Shown: positions 18,754-26,012, counted from the stretch's first letter. The stretch: 43,944 bases of DNA from Pseudomonadota bacterium (GCA_963205005.1 CAUJHW010000082.1:1-43944); one strand, 5' to 3'. Notes: a model not told the origin generated them from the letters alone. Numbers and translations: made by a program.

Positions 18754-20049
18754 TCAGGCCTGACGAGCCATGACGACCCGGCGCCGGCGGATGACGTAGC
18801 CCACGGCGCCGAAGCCCATGATCATCATCGCCCACGTGGCCGGTTCCGGAACCGCGGCCGCGCCGATTGGATCGCCCAGCGGATCGCCGCCACCACCGCC
18901 ACCACCGCCACCACCGGTCGGCGGGCCGAACTGCTCGACCGGAGGCGTGGGGAACCCGCCGCCGCCAGGACCGCCACCGCCAGGACCGCCGCCCGTGGGC
19001 GTGTCGAGACCGGGTGGGATGACAATGATCGTCGGACCGTCGCCCGGAGGCGTCGGTTCAACAGGAGGATTGCCGGTCGGGGGAATCGGGTCGGTCCCGC
19101 CCCCGGGGCCTGAAGGATCGGACGGATCGGTCGGCTGTCCGCCACCGCCACCGCCTCCACCAAATCCACCGCCGCCGGAACCGCCGCCAAAGCCGCCGCC
19201 GCCACCGCCGCCGGATCCACCGCCGCCGAAGCCGAAGCCGCCGTCGCCGCCACCTGTGCCGGTGTCAGTGGGCGGGTCCAGCACCGTCAGACCGGGGGTC
19301 GGGTCGCCGCCGCCGCTCGGACCTTGTCCGCCGCCGCCGCCGCCAGCACCGCCGCCACCCTGAGACCCGCCGAAGGGGTCGCTGGGCGGTGAGTCGGGAT
19401 CGGAAATCTGGCCGGGATTGAAGGTGGTGAGACCGCCACCGTCACCGGAGCCGCCGCCGCTCGGGTCGACCGAGCCGCCCTCGCCACCGCCTGCGCCACC
19501 GGAACCGCCGCCGGCCGCGCCGCCTTCCTCACCGCCCGCGCCACCGCGGAACAGGTTGATCCGGCCGCCATCGAGCGTCGGGTTGCCTTCCATGAAGGTC
19601 GGCGAGGCTATGGCCGTCGCCGCCATCATCATGCCGGCCAGGGCGCTCTTGCGGCCCAGCCGCTGGCGCCATGTCGAACGTTCGCAGAATTCCGGTTGCA
19701 GCGCCGGATGCCAGGGGGCCAGCGGGCAGATCTCGCCGTCCGGCCCCATGAGCCGCCCCGGCCACAGCCAGCTCAACCGCCACCAGCGGGTCAGGGCGCG
19801 GTCCAGCGCGCGGGGCCAGGCCCAGCCCATCACCCAGGTCAGGCCCGGGCGGCGGGCGCCCGCGCCGTCAAACTCACGCTGCAGCGGCGTCGGCCACATC
19901 CAGCCGATCAGGACGCCAAGCCACAGCCATCCGCCGCGGCGTTCCTCGTGCTCAAGGGGTTCGGGCCACAGCCAGGCGATCGCGCTGGCCAGCAGGCCGC
20001 GCTTGGTCGCAGGCGCAATTCGGGTGTCACGGAAGGCGCTGACGGTCAC
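18754..20049 (-). CDS. Gly-rich PEPxxWA-CTERM protein with N-terminal WxWP repeats
   Basis: 431 residues from a GTG at 20049, the most upstream usable start; no good RBS, so the start is uncertain. Residues 20-100 carry four WxWP motifs at 26, 50, 76 and 94 (WLWPEPL, WMWPTPL, WAWPRAL, WLWPGRL). A hydrophobic signal-like segment comes at ~133-150 (KSALAGMMMAATAIASP), then a long Gly/Pro/Ser/Asp-rich low-complexity region. The C-terminus is PEPATWAMMIMGFGAVGYVIRRRR, the alphaproteobacterial PEPxxWA sorting signal: motif, one membrane helix and Arg cluster. Such proteins are normally processed by an exosortase and end at the surface or in the matrix; no exosortase is in the window. The N-terminal domain before an internal signal-like segment is odd. 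It is convergent with the S9 peptidase gene. Confidence 0.8.
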   Translation of the reverse strand: MTVSAFRDTRIAPATKRGLLASAIAWLWPEPLEHEERRGGWLWLGVLIGWMWPTPLQREFDGAGARRPGLTWVMGWAWPRALDRALTRWWRLSWLWPGRLMGPDGEICPLAPWHPALQPEFCERSTWRQRLGRKSALAGMMMAATAIASPTFMEGNPTLDGGRINLFRGGAGGEEGGAAGGGSGGAGGGEGGSVDPSGGGSGDGGGLTTFNPGQISDPDSPPSDPFGGSQGGGGAGGGGGGQGPSGGGDPTPGLTVLDPPTDTGTGGGDGGFGFGGGGSGGGGGGGFGGGSGGGGFGGGGGGGGQPTDPSDPSGPGGGTDPIPPTGNPPVEPTPPGDGPTIIVIPPGLDTPTGGGPGGGGPGGGGFPTPPVEQFGPPTGGGGGGGGGGDPLGDPIGAAAVPEPATWAMMIMGFGAVGYVIRRRRVVMARQA

Positions 20050-20467
20050 AGGAGCACCGCCGACCGGCCGGACCGGAAAATCTTCAGGGAACGCACGGTC
20101 TCAACTCTGGAAAAACACCCCGGCGACGTCTCTTGGCGGACGCTGCCTACGGTAGAGATGCCGCATTTGCGCCTCAGAGTCGTTAACGCCCGGCTCGGCG
20201 CGACGCTTTGCCTCGGACCGACCGGCGTGGACGAAAGCGGGCTCGCCGCGGAAAACCCGCGTCGCCCGAGACCTGCAGAGGCGAGATGTGCGCTCGCCGA
20301 CATCCTGAAACACTCCCCTTATGGGACCGGTACGGAGGTCCTCGCCGGACGGATGCAAGGACCGTGCAAGTTCAGGAAGCGCCTGGAGGAGAGGTCCGCA
20401 AGCCAGGACACCCGTCAGGGGAATGCGATTCCCCCGATCGAATGGATGGCAGCAAGCATCGTGCACG
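20050..20467. other. Non-coding stretch upstream of PEPxxWA-CTERM gene
   Basis: No convincing gene is seen on either strand. Frames are open because of GC bias but their translations are Arg/Pro/Ser-rich without domains. A minus-strand frame of 85 codons ends with its TGA overlapping the GTG start at 20049 (GTGA); it has no family features and is probably leader or promoter DNA. The stretch should hold the promoter of the PEPxxWA-CTERM gene. Together with the small transcription unit at 20468-20690 it forms a gene-poor block. Confidence 0.5.
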
Positions 20468-20491
20468 AAAAAGGGCCCACGAGGGGCCCTT
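20468..20491 (-). terminator. Intrinsic terminator of the 34-codon gene
   Basis: Perfect 8-bp stem AAGGGCCC / GGGCCCTT (20471-20478 and 20484-20491) with a 5-nt loop, followed on the minus strand by a run of five T (20468-20472, partly in the stem). It ends the transcript that begins near 20676 and carries the small gene at 20514-20618. Confidence 0.85.
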
Positions 20492-20513
20492 CTCCGTCTC
20501 GATATGGGACAGT

Positions 20514-20618
20514 TCAGGCGCCGAGGGCGGCCGTCGCGAAGGCGGCCAGCAGGCCCAGGACAAGCAGGGCGGCCGGGGCGATCCGGTCCATCTGACGTTC
20601 GAAGCCAATGAAGGTCAT
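20514..20618 (-). CDS. Small hydrophobic protein A (34 aa)
   Basis: An ATG at 20618 starts a 34-codon frame: MTFIGFERQMDRIAPAA, then a hydrophobic Leu/Ala helix (LLVLGLLAAFATAALGA) to the stop. AAGG lies ~9-12 nt before the ATG. It is a single membrane helix with a short charged N-terminus, so probably an inner-membrane protein with the C-terminus outside. Support for a real gene comes from a -10 box (20683-20690), a structured leader shared with the gene at 24296, and a perfect terminator at 20468-20491. The partner at 24296-24391 shares the start MT, an RxAPALL-like core and the Ala/Leu helix. The function is not known; small membrane regulators and type I toxins have such a size and shape, but nothing here proves either. 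Confidence 0.65.
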   Translation of the reverse strand: MTFIGFERQMDRIAPAALLVLGLLAAFATAALGA

Positions 20619-20643
20619 GACACACACCTTGAGTTTCAGTTGG

Positions 20644-20675
20644 AACCCCGGGGGAGCGGGGCTGTCCGTCTGGAC
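20644..20675 (-). ncRNA. Conserved two-hairpin leader A
   Basis: Read on the minus strand, GTCC-AGAC-GGAC (20664-20675) is followed with no gap by a 7-bp hairpin: AGCCCCG (20657-20663), loop CTCCCC (20651-20656), complement CGGGGTT (20644-20650; one G-U pair). The -10 box ends 7 nt before the first hairpin, so the transcript likely begins at or just before it. The same layout precedes the gene at 24296, with a different but still paired second stem. Confidence 0.7.
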
Positions 20676-20682
20676 ACTGTTT

Positions 20683-20690
20683 AGATAGCA
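20683..20690 (-). promoter_or_regulatory. Extended -10 box of small gene A
   Basis: TGCTATCT on the minus strand, with TG one base before TATCT as in extended -10 promoters. The same 8 bases occur at the same distance (7 nt) from the leader hairpin in copy B (24457-24464), and GCTATCTGAA recurs before the VanZ-like gene at 25641. No convincing -35 box was found. Confidence 0.6.
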
Positions 20691-21017
20691 CCATCTGAAC
20701 AGTGCCTAGATCAGCAATTTTGCCTGATCGCTATGCGTTTTCGCATGATGTGCGCGTGCCCTGCCTGGCGGGCACCTGTCGGGGCGCGAAAAGGGTCCCA
20801 CCGCCACCAGCCCGGAACCGCGCGACGACGATCAGGAAAGCATGGGGGGGGGGGTGGGCGCGACAGGCGGGCTCAGACGCTCGGGCAGATATCGCGCCCC
20901 AGCCTGACCCAGGCCGAGGCACAGGCCTCGGCCGGACCCCGGTTCGAGCCGAACTATCGGGTCGTCATCACCGCGGAGTACCGCGAAAAACAGGCGCAGG
21001 CTGGCCGCGCCGGGCCG
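20691..21017. other. Gap with G11 tract between small gene A and infA
   Basis: No supportable gene in 327 bp. It contains an uninterrupted run of 11 G at 20844-20854. A plus-strand frame from about 20868 to 21005 looks protein-like (TLGQISRPSLTQAEAQAS, then FEPNYRVVITAEYREKQ) but has no start, no RBS and runs on into the antisense of infA. It may be a remnant of a decayed gene. No terminator for infA was recognised here. Confidence 0.4.
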
Positions 21018-21293
21018 CTATCGCTTGCGGTAGACCGGACGCTGGCCACCGCCGCCGCCGACGCGGGGGGTCGCATCGCGGTGGCGGAAGGTGATCCGGC
21101 CGCGGTCCATGTCGTAGGGGGTCATCTCGACCGTCACCTTGTCGCCCACCATGGAGCGGATGCGGTTCTTCTTCATCTTGCCGGCCGTGTAGGCCAGGAT
21201 CTCGTGATCGTTCTCGAGACGCACGCGGAAGCGGCCTTCCGGCAGGAGTTCGGTGATCAGGCCGTCAAACTCGACGAGTTCTTCCTTCGCCAT
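21018..21293 (-). CDS. infA: Translation initiation factor IF-1 paralogue with basic C-terminal extension
   Basis: 91 residues from [11 protein letters not shown] at 21293, with AGGA 8 nt upstream. Residues 1-70 are the S1-type OB fold of IF-1 ([25 protein letters not shown] and [21 protein letters not shown]). Typical IF-1 stops near residue 72; this one goes on with [21 protein letters not shown], a Gly linker plus basic tail. IF-1 fills the ribosomal A site and assists IF-2 and IF-3. Because of the tail and several substitutions it may be a second IF-1 rather than the housekeeping one. It lies 113 bp after a cold-shock gene on the same strand, so the two OB-fold RNA-binding proteins may be made together. 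Confidence 0.88.
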   Translation of the reverse strand: MAKEELVEFDGLITELLPEGRFRVRLENDHEILAYTAGKMKKNRIRSMVGDKVTVEMTPYDMDRGRITFRHRDATPRVGGGGGQRPVYRKR

Positions 21294-21406
21294 GCGGCAG
21301 GTCCTCTTGCGTACGGGGGCGGCGCCCACCCTTGGGCGCCAACCAAAACGGGCCGGCTCGCGCCGGCCCGTCGATAGTCTGGCGGACTTGCGCCCGCCTG
21401 TCGGCG

Positions 21407-21616
21407 TCAGCCGGCCTGCAGCTGACCGGCCGAGGTCTTGCCGCTGCGCTGATCGCGCTCCAGCTCGTAGGAGAGCTTCTGGCCTTCGTTGATCGAGCCG
21501 AGACCGGCGCGCTCCACGGCGGAAATGTGCACGAAGACGTCGGGGCCGCCCTCATCAGGTTGGATGAAGCCGAAGCCCTTCGTGGCGTTGAACCACTTCA
21601 CGGTGCCGGTAGCCAT
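21407..21616 (-). CDS. cspA: Cold-shock domain protein
   Basis: 69 residues, standard size. [39 protein letters not shown] in two halves gives RNP1 (KGFGFI) and RNP2 (VFVHIS), the nucleic-acid-binding motifs of CspA-type OB folds. AGGGG lies ~9 nt before the ATG at 21616. It is an RNA chaperone or antiterminator in the cytosol; whether it is cold-induced cannot be told. A 282-bp region separates it from the divergent DUF3606 gene, room for the long 5' leader usual in csp genes. Confidence 0.95.
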   Translation of the reverse strand: MATGTVKWFNATKGFGFIQPDEGGPDVFVHISAVERAGLGSINEGQKLSYELERDQRSGKTSAGQLQAG

Positions 21617-21898
21617 ATTCAGTCCCCTTTCGGGCGGTGTGTGCACGCAGACGACGTGTCGGCGCGATCAATATGTCGGAGAGGATCGTGAGGGCTCGGG
21701 GCTCAATCCGAAGAAAGAACGTGGAGAGCGACCGAACCTAGGCATATTCGATAGTCCCATCATCGCACTTAGCGCGACAACTGGCAAACCTATTCCCCCC
21801 GGCCCGGGTTCCCGCCGCCCGCGCGCGGGGCGCCGAAACACAGTATCAACCGCCGATCGCAGCCCTCGGACAGGGCGCGACGCGTCGAAAGGAACCCC
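21617..21898. promoter_or_regulatory. Divergent region between csp gene and DUF3606 gene
   Basis: 282 bp with no gene. On the minus strand, TTGTCG about 17-20 nt before CTATCGAATATG (near 21744-21780) could be the csp promoter, leaving a leader of more than 120 nt. The plus-strand AAAGGAA before 21899 is the DUF3606 RBS. No strong hairpin was identified. Confidence 0.3.
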
Positions 21899-22081
21899 AT
21901 GGCCGGCCTCAAGGACAAGCGCGGATTCATCGACAAGGAGCGGCTCGACCTGACTGAGCGCAAGGCCATGGAATACTGGATGAAGCGCTGGGGCGTGACG
22001 CGGGAACAGCTCACCGCCGCTCACCGCAAGGTGGGCCGGCTGACCAAGGACATCGCCGCCGAGCTGGGCAAGAAGCGGTAG
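21899..22081 (+). CDS. DUF3606 family small protein
   Basis: 60 residues with the DUF3606 pattern DKRGFIDKERLDLTERKAMEYW, GVTREQLTAAHRKVGR and a C-terminal AAELGKK. The family consists of short, mostly helical proteins of unknown function common in alphaproteobacteria. RBS AAAGGAA is 5-6 nt before the ATG. Its stop (22079-22081) directly abuts the stop of the convergent gene at 22082, with no spacer. Confidence 0.85.
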   Translation: MAGLKDKRGFIDKERLDLTERKAMEYWMKRWGVTREQLTAAHRKVGRLTKDIAAELGKKR

Positions 22082-22285
22082 TCAGACGGCGTAGAAGCCG
22101 GTCTCGCCGCTGACCCGCACCTGACACGGCCGGCCTTCTTCCTGGACCTGACGCGCGCGCTTGTTCGCGGCCGCCTTGGCCACTTCCTTGTCCACCGAAT
22201 GGCCGAAGTAGTCGCCCGCGTATTCGACAGCCCATTGGCCGTCATGACGGATCACAGTGAAGACGCAACGCTCGACGACGGCCAT
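22082..22285 (-). CDS. DUF2188-like small protein
   Basis: 67 residues: FTVIRHDGQWAVEYAGDYFGHSVDK, then EVAKAAANKRARQVQEEGRPCQVRV and SGETGFYAV. The pattern of a beta-hairpin with W-A-V, a helix rich in Ala and Lys/Arg, and a final strand is that of DUF2188-like proteins, whose function is unknown. AAGG lies upstream at a long spacing. It is convergent end-to-end with the DUF3606 gene. Confidence 0.7.
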   Translation of the reverse strand: MAVVERCVFTVIRHDGQWAVEYAGDYFGHSVDKEVAKAAANKRARQVQEEGRPCQVRVSGETGFYAV

Positions 22286-22457
22286 GCGGATGGCAACCTT
22301 TCAAGATACGGGAAGGGCAGCGCCGCGACGGCGGCGCGCGCTGATTTCGTTAAATTATTCTATACACTAACGCACCGGAAAGCCAGATGTTTCCGAATAT
22401 CGGTCTGGCCGGCTCATGTATCCGTGAATTCATGAACACGCGCAGTCGCGGTAATTT

Positions 22458-22478
22458 CAGCCCGAAATCAGTGGGCTG
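22458..22478 (-). terminator. Possible terminator after carboxylesterase
   Basis: CAGCCC / GGGCTG inverted repeat with a 9-nt loop, 60 bp after the esterase stop and followed on the minus strand by AAATT. The stem is short. The surrounding 252-bp gap (22286-22537) otherwise holds only an AT-rich tract near 22350-22372, perhaps the promoter of the DUF2188-like gene. Confidence 0.35.
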
Positions 22479-22537
22479 ACAGATAATCGCCCGCCGGTTT
22501 CCCGGATAAGCTGGGCCATCAGCGCGACAATTGAGGG

Positions 22538-24208
22538 TCAGGCGCGCGCCGGCGCCCGCCCATAGGCTTCCTGCTGGCTGCCGAAGCCCAGCATCAGCCG
22601 GCGCTCCGCGCCGCGGGGATCGTCGACCATGCGGCTGACCCCGTCGATCGCCAGGGTCGGACGGCGGGTGCCGTCATAGGGTGTCCAGGTCGGGATTCCC
22701 GGTGCGCGGGGAACACCGTCCCGGGCGAAGCTGGCCCAGAGCGCCGAGACCTGGTCGGCAAGCTTCTGGGCGCCGGGCGTCACAGGTCCGACCATGTTCG
22801 GCGCCTTCGCCAGGCTGTCGAACACATAGGGGATTTCCAGGGCGTGGGGGGCAAAGTAGCGCCCGCCATTGACCGGCGTCTCACGGTTGAAGGCGTAGAC
22901 CCAGGTCTTCGCCCCGCCATCGTCGGCGCGCAGGCCCGCCTGGATCGTCGCGTCCAGGAAGTAGCTGCGGTCGGTCGCCGCCATGTAAAGCCGTTCGGCC
23001 GGTCCCTTCCCGGGATAGGCGGAGCGGTAGTGGTCGTAGAGCGCCTCGCCCTGGCCGCGCTGGACACCGTCGAGCCGCGCCTTCAGACCTGCCTCGGTCA
23101 GCGTGTCCATCGCCGGGTCGATGCCCAGGAAGCCGGACTGCTCGGTCCGGCAGGTGCCGATCATCACCGGCACGTCCCGTGACATGGCCGGCGCCTTGCC
23201 GTCGAAGGGATGGGCCGGGAGGCTGGGCGTCCCCGCCGCCGGCATCCACTGGGCGCCGGCAGCGCGCGCGGCGCGGCCCTGGACCGCCTGGATGTCCTTC
23301 AGCGGCACAGTCTGCAGGCGCGCGGCGTCGGCGGGCGCGATGCCCAGCGCGTCCAGCAGGGCGCGGGCCTTCAGGGTCGCGGTCTCGATGGAGTCGACCC
23401 GCAGTTCCGAACCGCTCTGCACCACGGCGCGGTGATAGAGCCCCTGGGCCGGCGTGGTGGTCATCACCATGGTGGTCTTGCGGCCGCCGCCGGACTGGCC
23501 GTGGACCAGCACCCGCCCCGGGTCGCCGCCGAAGGCCGCGATGTTGTCTCGCACCCAGCGCAGCGCCGCGATGCAGTCGAGCGTGCCGGCGTTGGAACTG
23601 TCGGCGAACCGCGAATCGAAGGCGCCGAGGTGGCAGTATCCGAAGACGTTCAGGCGGTGATTGATCGTCACGATCACCACATCCTGTTTCCGGGCGATAT
23701 TGGTCCCGTCGTACCAGGCCGAACTGCCCGAGCCGGTGGAAAATCCGCCGCCGTGAATCCAGAACAGGACCGGGCGCCTGCGGTTGTCCAGCGCCGGCGT
23801 CCAGACGTTGAGGACCAGGCAATCTTCGCTCTGCGGAAGGGTCTCGCCGCCGCCATAGAGGCTGGGATAGGGCCCGGTCGAGGGGCGTGCAGGCTGGCCG
23901 TCGCCCTGCGGCGTGGACGGCCCGTAGGCGAGCGCGTCGCGCACCCCCGCCCAGGGCTTCGGCGGATTCGGCGGCATGAAGCGGTTGGCGCCCGTCGTCG
24001 TGTCGCCATAGGGCACGCCCTTGAACACCTTGACCCCGTTGGCCTCCTCATAGCCGCGCACGCGTCCCGCGGCGGTCTCGACCACCGGCGCGGCGCGCTG
24101 GGCGAACGCGGGACGCGCGGCGCCGCTCAGCCAGACACCGCCCGCTGTGAGGATGAAACGGCGGTCAATGCCACCCGACTGGATGGATTGTTCGGTAAGC
24201 AAGGACAT
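22538..24208 (-). CDS. Type B carboxylesterase, exported
   Basis: 556 residues. The N-terminus has RR at 16-17 and a hydrophobic stretch ending AFAQ ([20 protein letters not shown]), a Tat- or Sec-type signal. Core motifs are [17 protein letters not shown] (127-136), the oxyanion HGGGF (152-156) and nucleophile Ser239 in GQSGGG (commonly GESAGG in this family). The acid residue is probably the Glu in RTEQSGF and the His is in [11 protein letters not shown]. It would hydrolyse carboxylic esters in the periplasm or outside. A good RBS (GGAGG) precedes the ATG at 24208. The small gene B lies 87 bp upstream on the same strand and may share its transcript. Confidence 0.93.
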   Translation of the reverse strand: MSLLTEQSIQSGGIDRRFILTAGGVWLSGAARPAFAQRAAPVVETAAGRVRGYEEANGVKVFKGVPYGDTTTGANRFMPPNPPKPWAGVRDALAYGPSTPQGDGQPARPSTGPYPSLYGGGETLPQSEDCLVLNVWTPALDNRRRPVLFWIHGGGFSTGSGSSAWYDGTNIARKQDVVIVTINHRLNVFGYCHLGAFDSRFADSSNAGTLDCIAALRWVRDNIAAFGGDPGRVLVHGQSGGGRKTTMVMTTTPAQGLYHRAVVQSGSELRVDSIETATLKARALLDALGIAPADAARLQTVPLKDIQAVQGRAARAAGAQWMPAAGTPSLPAHPFDGKAPAMSRDVPVMIGTCRTEQSGFLGIDPAMDTLTEAGLKARLDGVQRGQGEALYDHYRSAYPGKGPAERLYMAATDRSYFLDATIQAGLRADDGGAKTWVYAFNRETPVNGGRYFAPHALEIPYVFDSLAKAPNMVGPVTPGAQKLADQVSALWASFARDGVPRAPGIPTWTPYDGTRRPTLAIDGVSRMVDDPRGAERRLMLGFGSQQEAYGRAPARA

Positions 24209-24295
24209 CTGGGCGCCTCCCCGGCTTTTGCGAGGATCATACCCAGACTTCGAAGCGCGGCTACGCCAAATCGGGGCCTGGGGGCTCCGGCTGAA

Positions 24296-24391
24296 TCAGG
24301 CGACCAGGGTCACCGAGGCGAAGCCCAGCACCAGGGCGGCCATGGCGAGCGTCAGCAGTGCGGGGGCGAGGCGGCGATAGAGAGCGGTCAT
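24296..24391 (-). CDS. Small hydrophobic protein B (31 aa)
   Basis: An ATG at 24391 starts a 31-codon frame: MTALYRRLAPALLTLAMAA, then LVLGFASVTLVA and stop. It has two Arg at 6-7 followed by one membrane helix. It resembles protein A (20514-20618) in length, start, RxAPA(A)LL core and helix. The -10 box and both leader hairpins are present at the same spacing as in A, which is the main reason for calling it. No strong RBS is visible (GGCCAAGACC upstream). An imperfect GC hairpin follows the stop but no T-run, so transcription may continue into the carboxylesterase. Function unknown. Confidence 0.6.
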   Translation of the reverse strand: MTALYRRLAPALLTLAMAALVLGFASVTLVA

Positions 24392-24415
24392 GGCGGTCGG
24401 TCTTGGCCTGGGGTG

Positions 24416-24449
24416 AACCCGGCTGGGGGACCGGGCCGTCCGTCTGGAC
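24416..24449 (-). ncRNA. Conserved two-hairpin leader B
   Basis: On the minus strand, GTCC-AGAC-GGAC (24438-24449) is identical to copy A. The second hairpin follows at once: GGCCCGG (24431-24437), loop TCCCCCAG (24423-24430), complement CCGGGTT (24416-24422; two G-U pairs). Compared with copy A the inner stem changes but pairing is kept, and both loops are C-rich. Confidence 0.7.
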
Positions 24450-24456
24450 AGACTTC

Positions 24457-24464
24457 AGATAGCA
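24457..24464 (-). promoter_or_regulatory. Extended -10 box of small gene B
   Basis: TGCTATCT on the minus strand, 7 nt before the first leader hairpin, exactly as in copy A. The divergent hydrolase gene starts 8 nt away at 24472, so its promoter must overlap this site or its true start is further in. Confidence 0.6.
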
Positions 24465-24471
24465 GCATTCG

Positions 24472-25617
24472 ATGAATCGATTGTTCAGCGACTTGGCCGG
24501 ACGGTTCGGCGAAAATGCAAAGCCGGAAGCACAGGAGCCGAATCCCTTGGACGATCGCGCGCTGGATGACCTGATGGTGCTGCTGCCGCTGCTCCAGGCG
24601 GTGGAGGCGCTGGGATTCGTGTCGCGTCACTTCAATCCGCCGGACTTCGCGCAGGTCATGGAGGCCTGCGGAAGCCCCGATGCGGATGTGCGCGCCGCCC
24701 TGCCCCGCCTCGACGGCTGGCCCCAGGGCCTGGCCGACGTCCGGGCCGCGCTTGAGGCCGGCTCGGAATCCGTGCTGCAGGCTTTTGCCGAGCTGCGCGC
24801 CGCGCCCGACCAGCCCGACGGCCTGACCGCGGTGTTCAAGGCCCTGCGCCACCTGCCCCGCGCGCAGGAGGCGCTGTACCCGCTGGCCAGCGGCCTGCCC
24901 CCGGTGAGCCGCCTGTTCCTCGATCCGCGCCGGCGGGACGACACCACCCGGCTGCGGTCGCTTGCCGAGGCGACGCCGCGTGAGGACACCGGCGTGCACC
25001 ACATCGAGAGCGCGCCCGGCGCCCGCGGAGGTTTCTCGCTGTATGTGCCGGAGGACTACCACCCCGCCCACGCCTGGCCGCTGGTCTTCGCCCTGCATGG
25101 CGGCAGCGGGAATGGCCGGGGATTCCTCTGGAGCTGGCTCCGGGACGCCCGCACCCAGGGCGCGATCCTGGTGGCGCCCACGTCGGTCGGCCGGACCTGG
25201 GCGATCAGCGGCGACGACGCCGACACGCCGAACCTGTCGCGGATCCTCGCCTGGGTCCGCAGCCGCTGGACGATCGATCCCGAGCGGATGCTGCTCGCAG
25301 GCATGAGCGACGGTGGCACCTTTGCCTATGTCAGCGGGCTGGAGCCGGCCTCGCCGTTCACCCACCTCGCCCCGACCTCAGCGGCATTCCATCCAATGAT
25401 GGCCCAGTTCGCCGATCCGGACCGCCTTTCGGGCCTGCCGATCCACATCACCCATGGCGCGCAGGACTGGATGTTCCCGGTAAGCATGGCCCGCGAAGCC
25501 CAGGCCGCCCTGGCCGCCGCCGGGGCCCGGGTGACCTATCGCGAGATCGAGGACCTCAGCCATACCTACCCAGGCGAGATCAACGCCGGCCTTCTGGACT
25601 GGATGAGCTCGGTCTGA
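24472..25617 (+). CDS. Alpha/beta hydrolase (phospholipase/carboxylesterase-like) with helical N-terminal region
   Basis: 381 residues from the ATG at 24472, though there is no good RBS and the start crowds the divergent promoter of small gene B, so an internal start is possible. Residues ~1-170 are helical and match no family I know. The C-terminal ~200 residues are an alpha/beta hydrolase with oxyanion HGGSGNG, nucleophile Ser279 (GMSDGG), Asp332 (HGAQDWMFPV) and His364 (LSHTYPGE), as in the phospholipase/carboxylesterase and PHB-depolymerase-like group. No signal peptide. Probably a cytosolic esterase or lipase; substrate unknown. Confidence 0.82.
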   Translation: MNRLFSDLAGRFGENAKPEAQEPNPLDDRALDDLMVLLPLLQAVEALGFVSRHFNPPDFAQVMEACGSPDADVRAALPRLDGWPQGLADVRAALEAGSESVLQAFAELRAAPDQPDGLTAVFKALRHLPRAQEALYPLASGLPPVSRLFLDPRRRDDTTRLRSLAEATPREDTGVHHIESAPGARGGFSLYVPEDYHPAHAWPLVFALHGGSGNGRGFLWSWLRDARTQGAILVAPTSVGRTWAISGDDADTPNLSRILAWVRSRWTIDPERMLLAGMSDGGTFAYVSGLEPASPFTHLAPTSAAFHPMMAQFADPDRLSGLPIHITHGAQDWMFPVSMAREAQAALAAAGARVTYREIEDLSHTYPGEINAGLLDWMSSV

Positions 25618-25640
25618 GGGTGCGCCGGGACCTCCGCGTC

Positions 25641-25650
25641 GCTATCTGAA
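25641..25650 (+). promoter_or_regulatory. -10 box of VanZ-like gene
   Basis: GCTATCTGAA, the same -10 sequence as before small gene B (GCTATCTGAAG). It lies 6 bp before the ATG at 25656, so the mRNA would have almost no leader. No clear -35 box. Confidence 0.4.
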
Positions 25651-25655
25651 GCGGC

Positions 25656-26012
25656 ATGTCGAAACTCATCACCTGGCTGGGACGCGCCGCCTTGCTGGCG
25701 GTATTCCTGGTGGCCTTCGCCGGGGCCATAGATCCTCATCACAACGCGGCCCGCGCGGCGCCGCCGCCGGATGTGGTCGAGCACGTGGCCTATGGCTACC
25801 TGCTTACCCTGCTGACCATCGTCTCGGTTCCCCGTCTCAGCCCCTGGCTGATCGGCGGCGTCTTCGTGGCGGCCGGGGCCGGGTTCGAGCTTATGCAGGT
25901 GCTGGGTCTGGTGTCGGGCACGTTCCAGATCAAGGACCTGGCGTCCAACCTTGCAGGTGTTGTCGCCGCGCTGGCTCCGATGGCCTGGGGGAGACGATCC
26001 CGGGGAAAATGA
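25656..26012 (+). CDS. VanZ-like membrane protein
   Basis: 118 residues with about four membrane helices: ~6-25 (WLGRAALLAVFLVAFAG), ~44-57, ~63-83 (WLIGGVFVAAGAGFELMQVL) and ~97-112. The pattern DVVEHVAYGYLLTLL, then GFELMQ and the KDLASNLAGV motif is typical of the VanZ-like family, whose founder gives low-level teicoplanin resistance; most members have no known role. It follows the hydrolase gene by 38 bp but has its own -10-like box. It is convergent with the XRE regulator. Confidence 0.78.
   Translation: MSKLITWLGRAALLAVFLVAFAGAIDPHHNAARAAPPPDVVEHVAYGYLLTLLTIVSVPRLSPWLIGGVFVAAGAGFELMQVLGLVSGTFQIKDLASNLAGVVAALAPMAWGRRSRGK

Noticed and set aside
18840..19560. Long CCGCCACC-type tract as a tandem DNA repeat
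   Set aside because: It is explained by poly-Gly coding in the PEPxxWA-CTERM gene.
20046..20303. 85-codon frame ending in GTGA overlap with the PEPxxWA-CTERM gene
   Set aside because: No conserved features; more likely promoter DNA. Kept only as a note in the gap entry.
20101..20694. 197-codon minus-strand frame covering the small gene A region
   Set aside because: Arg/Pro/Cys-rich without motifs, and it runs through the terminator and the leader hairpins.
20938..20956. GGTTCGA-like T-arm of a tRNA
   Set aside because: No acceptor stem, D-arm or anticodon arm can be drawn around it.
22350..22372. Possible CtrA box in AT-rich tract (TTAA-type)
   Set aside because: Only one TTAA half is present; the second half at the right distance is missing.
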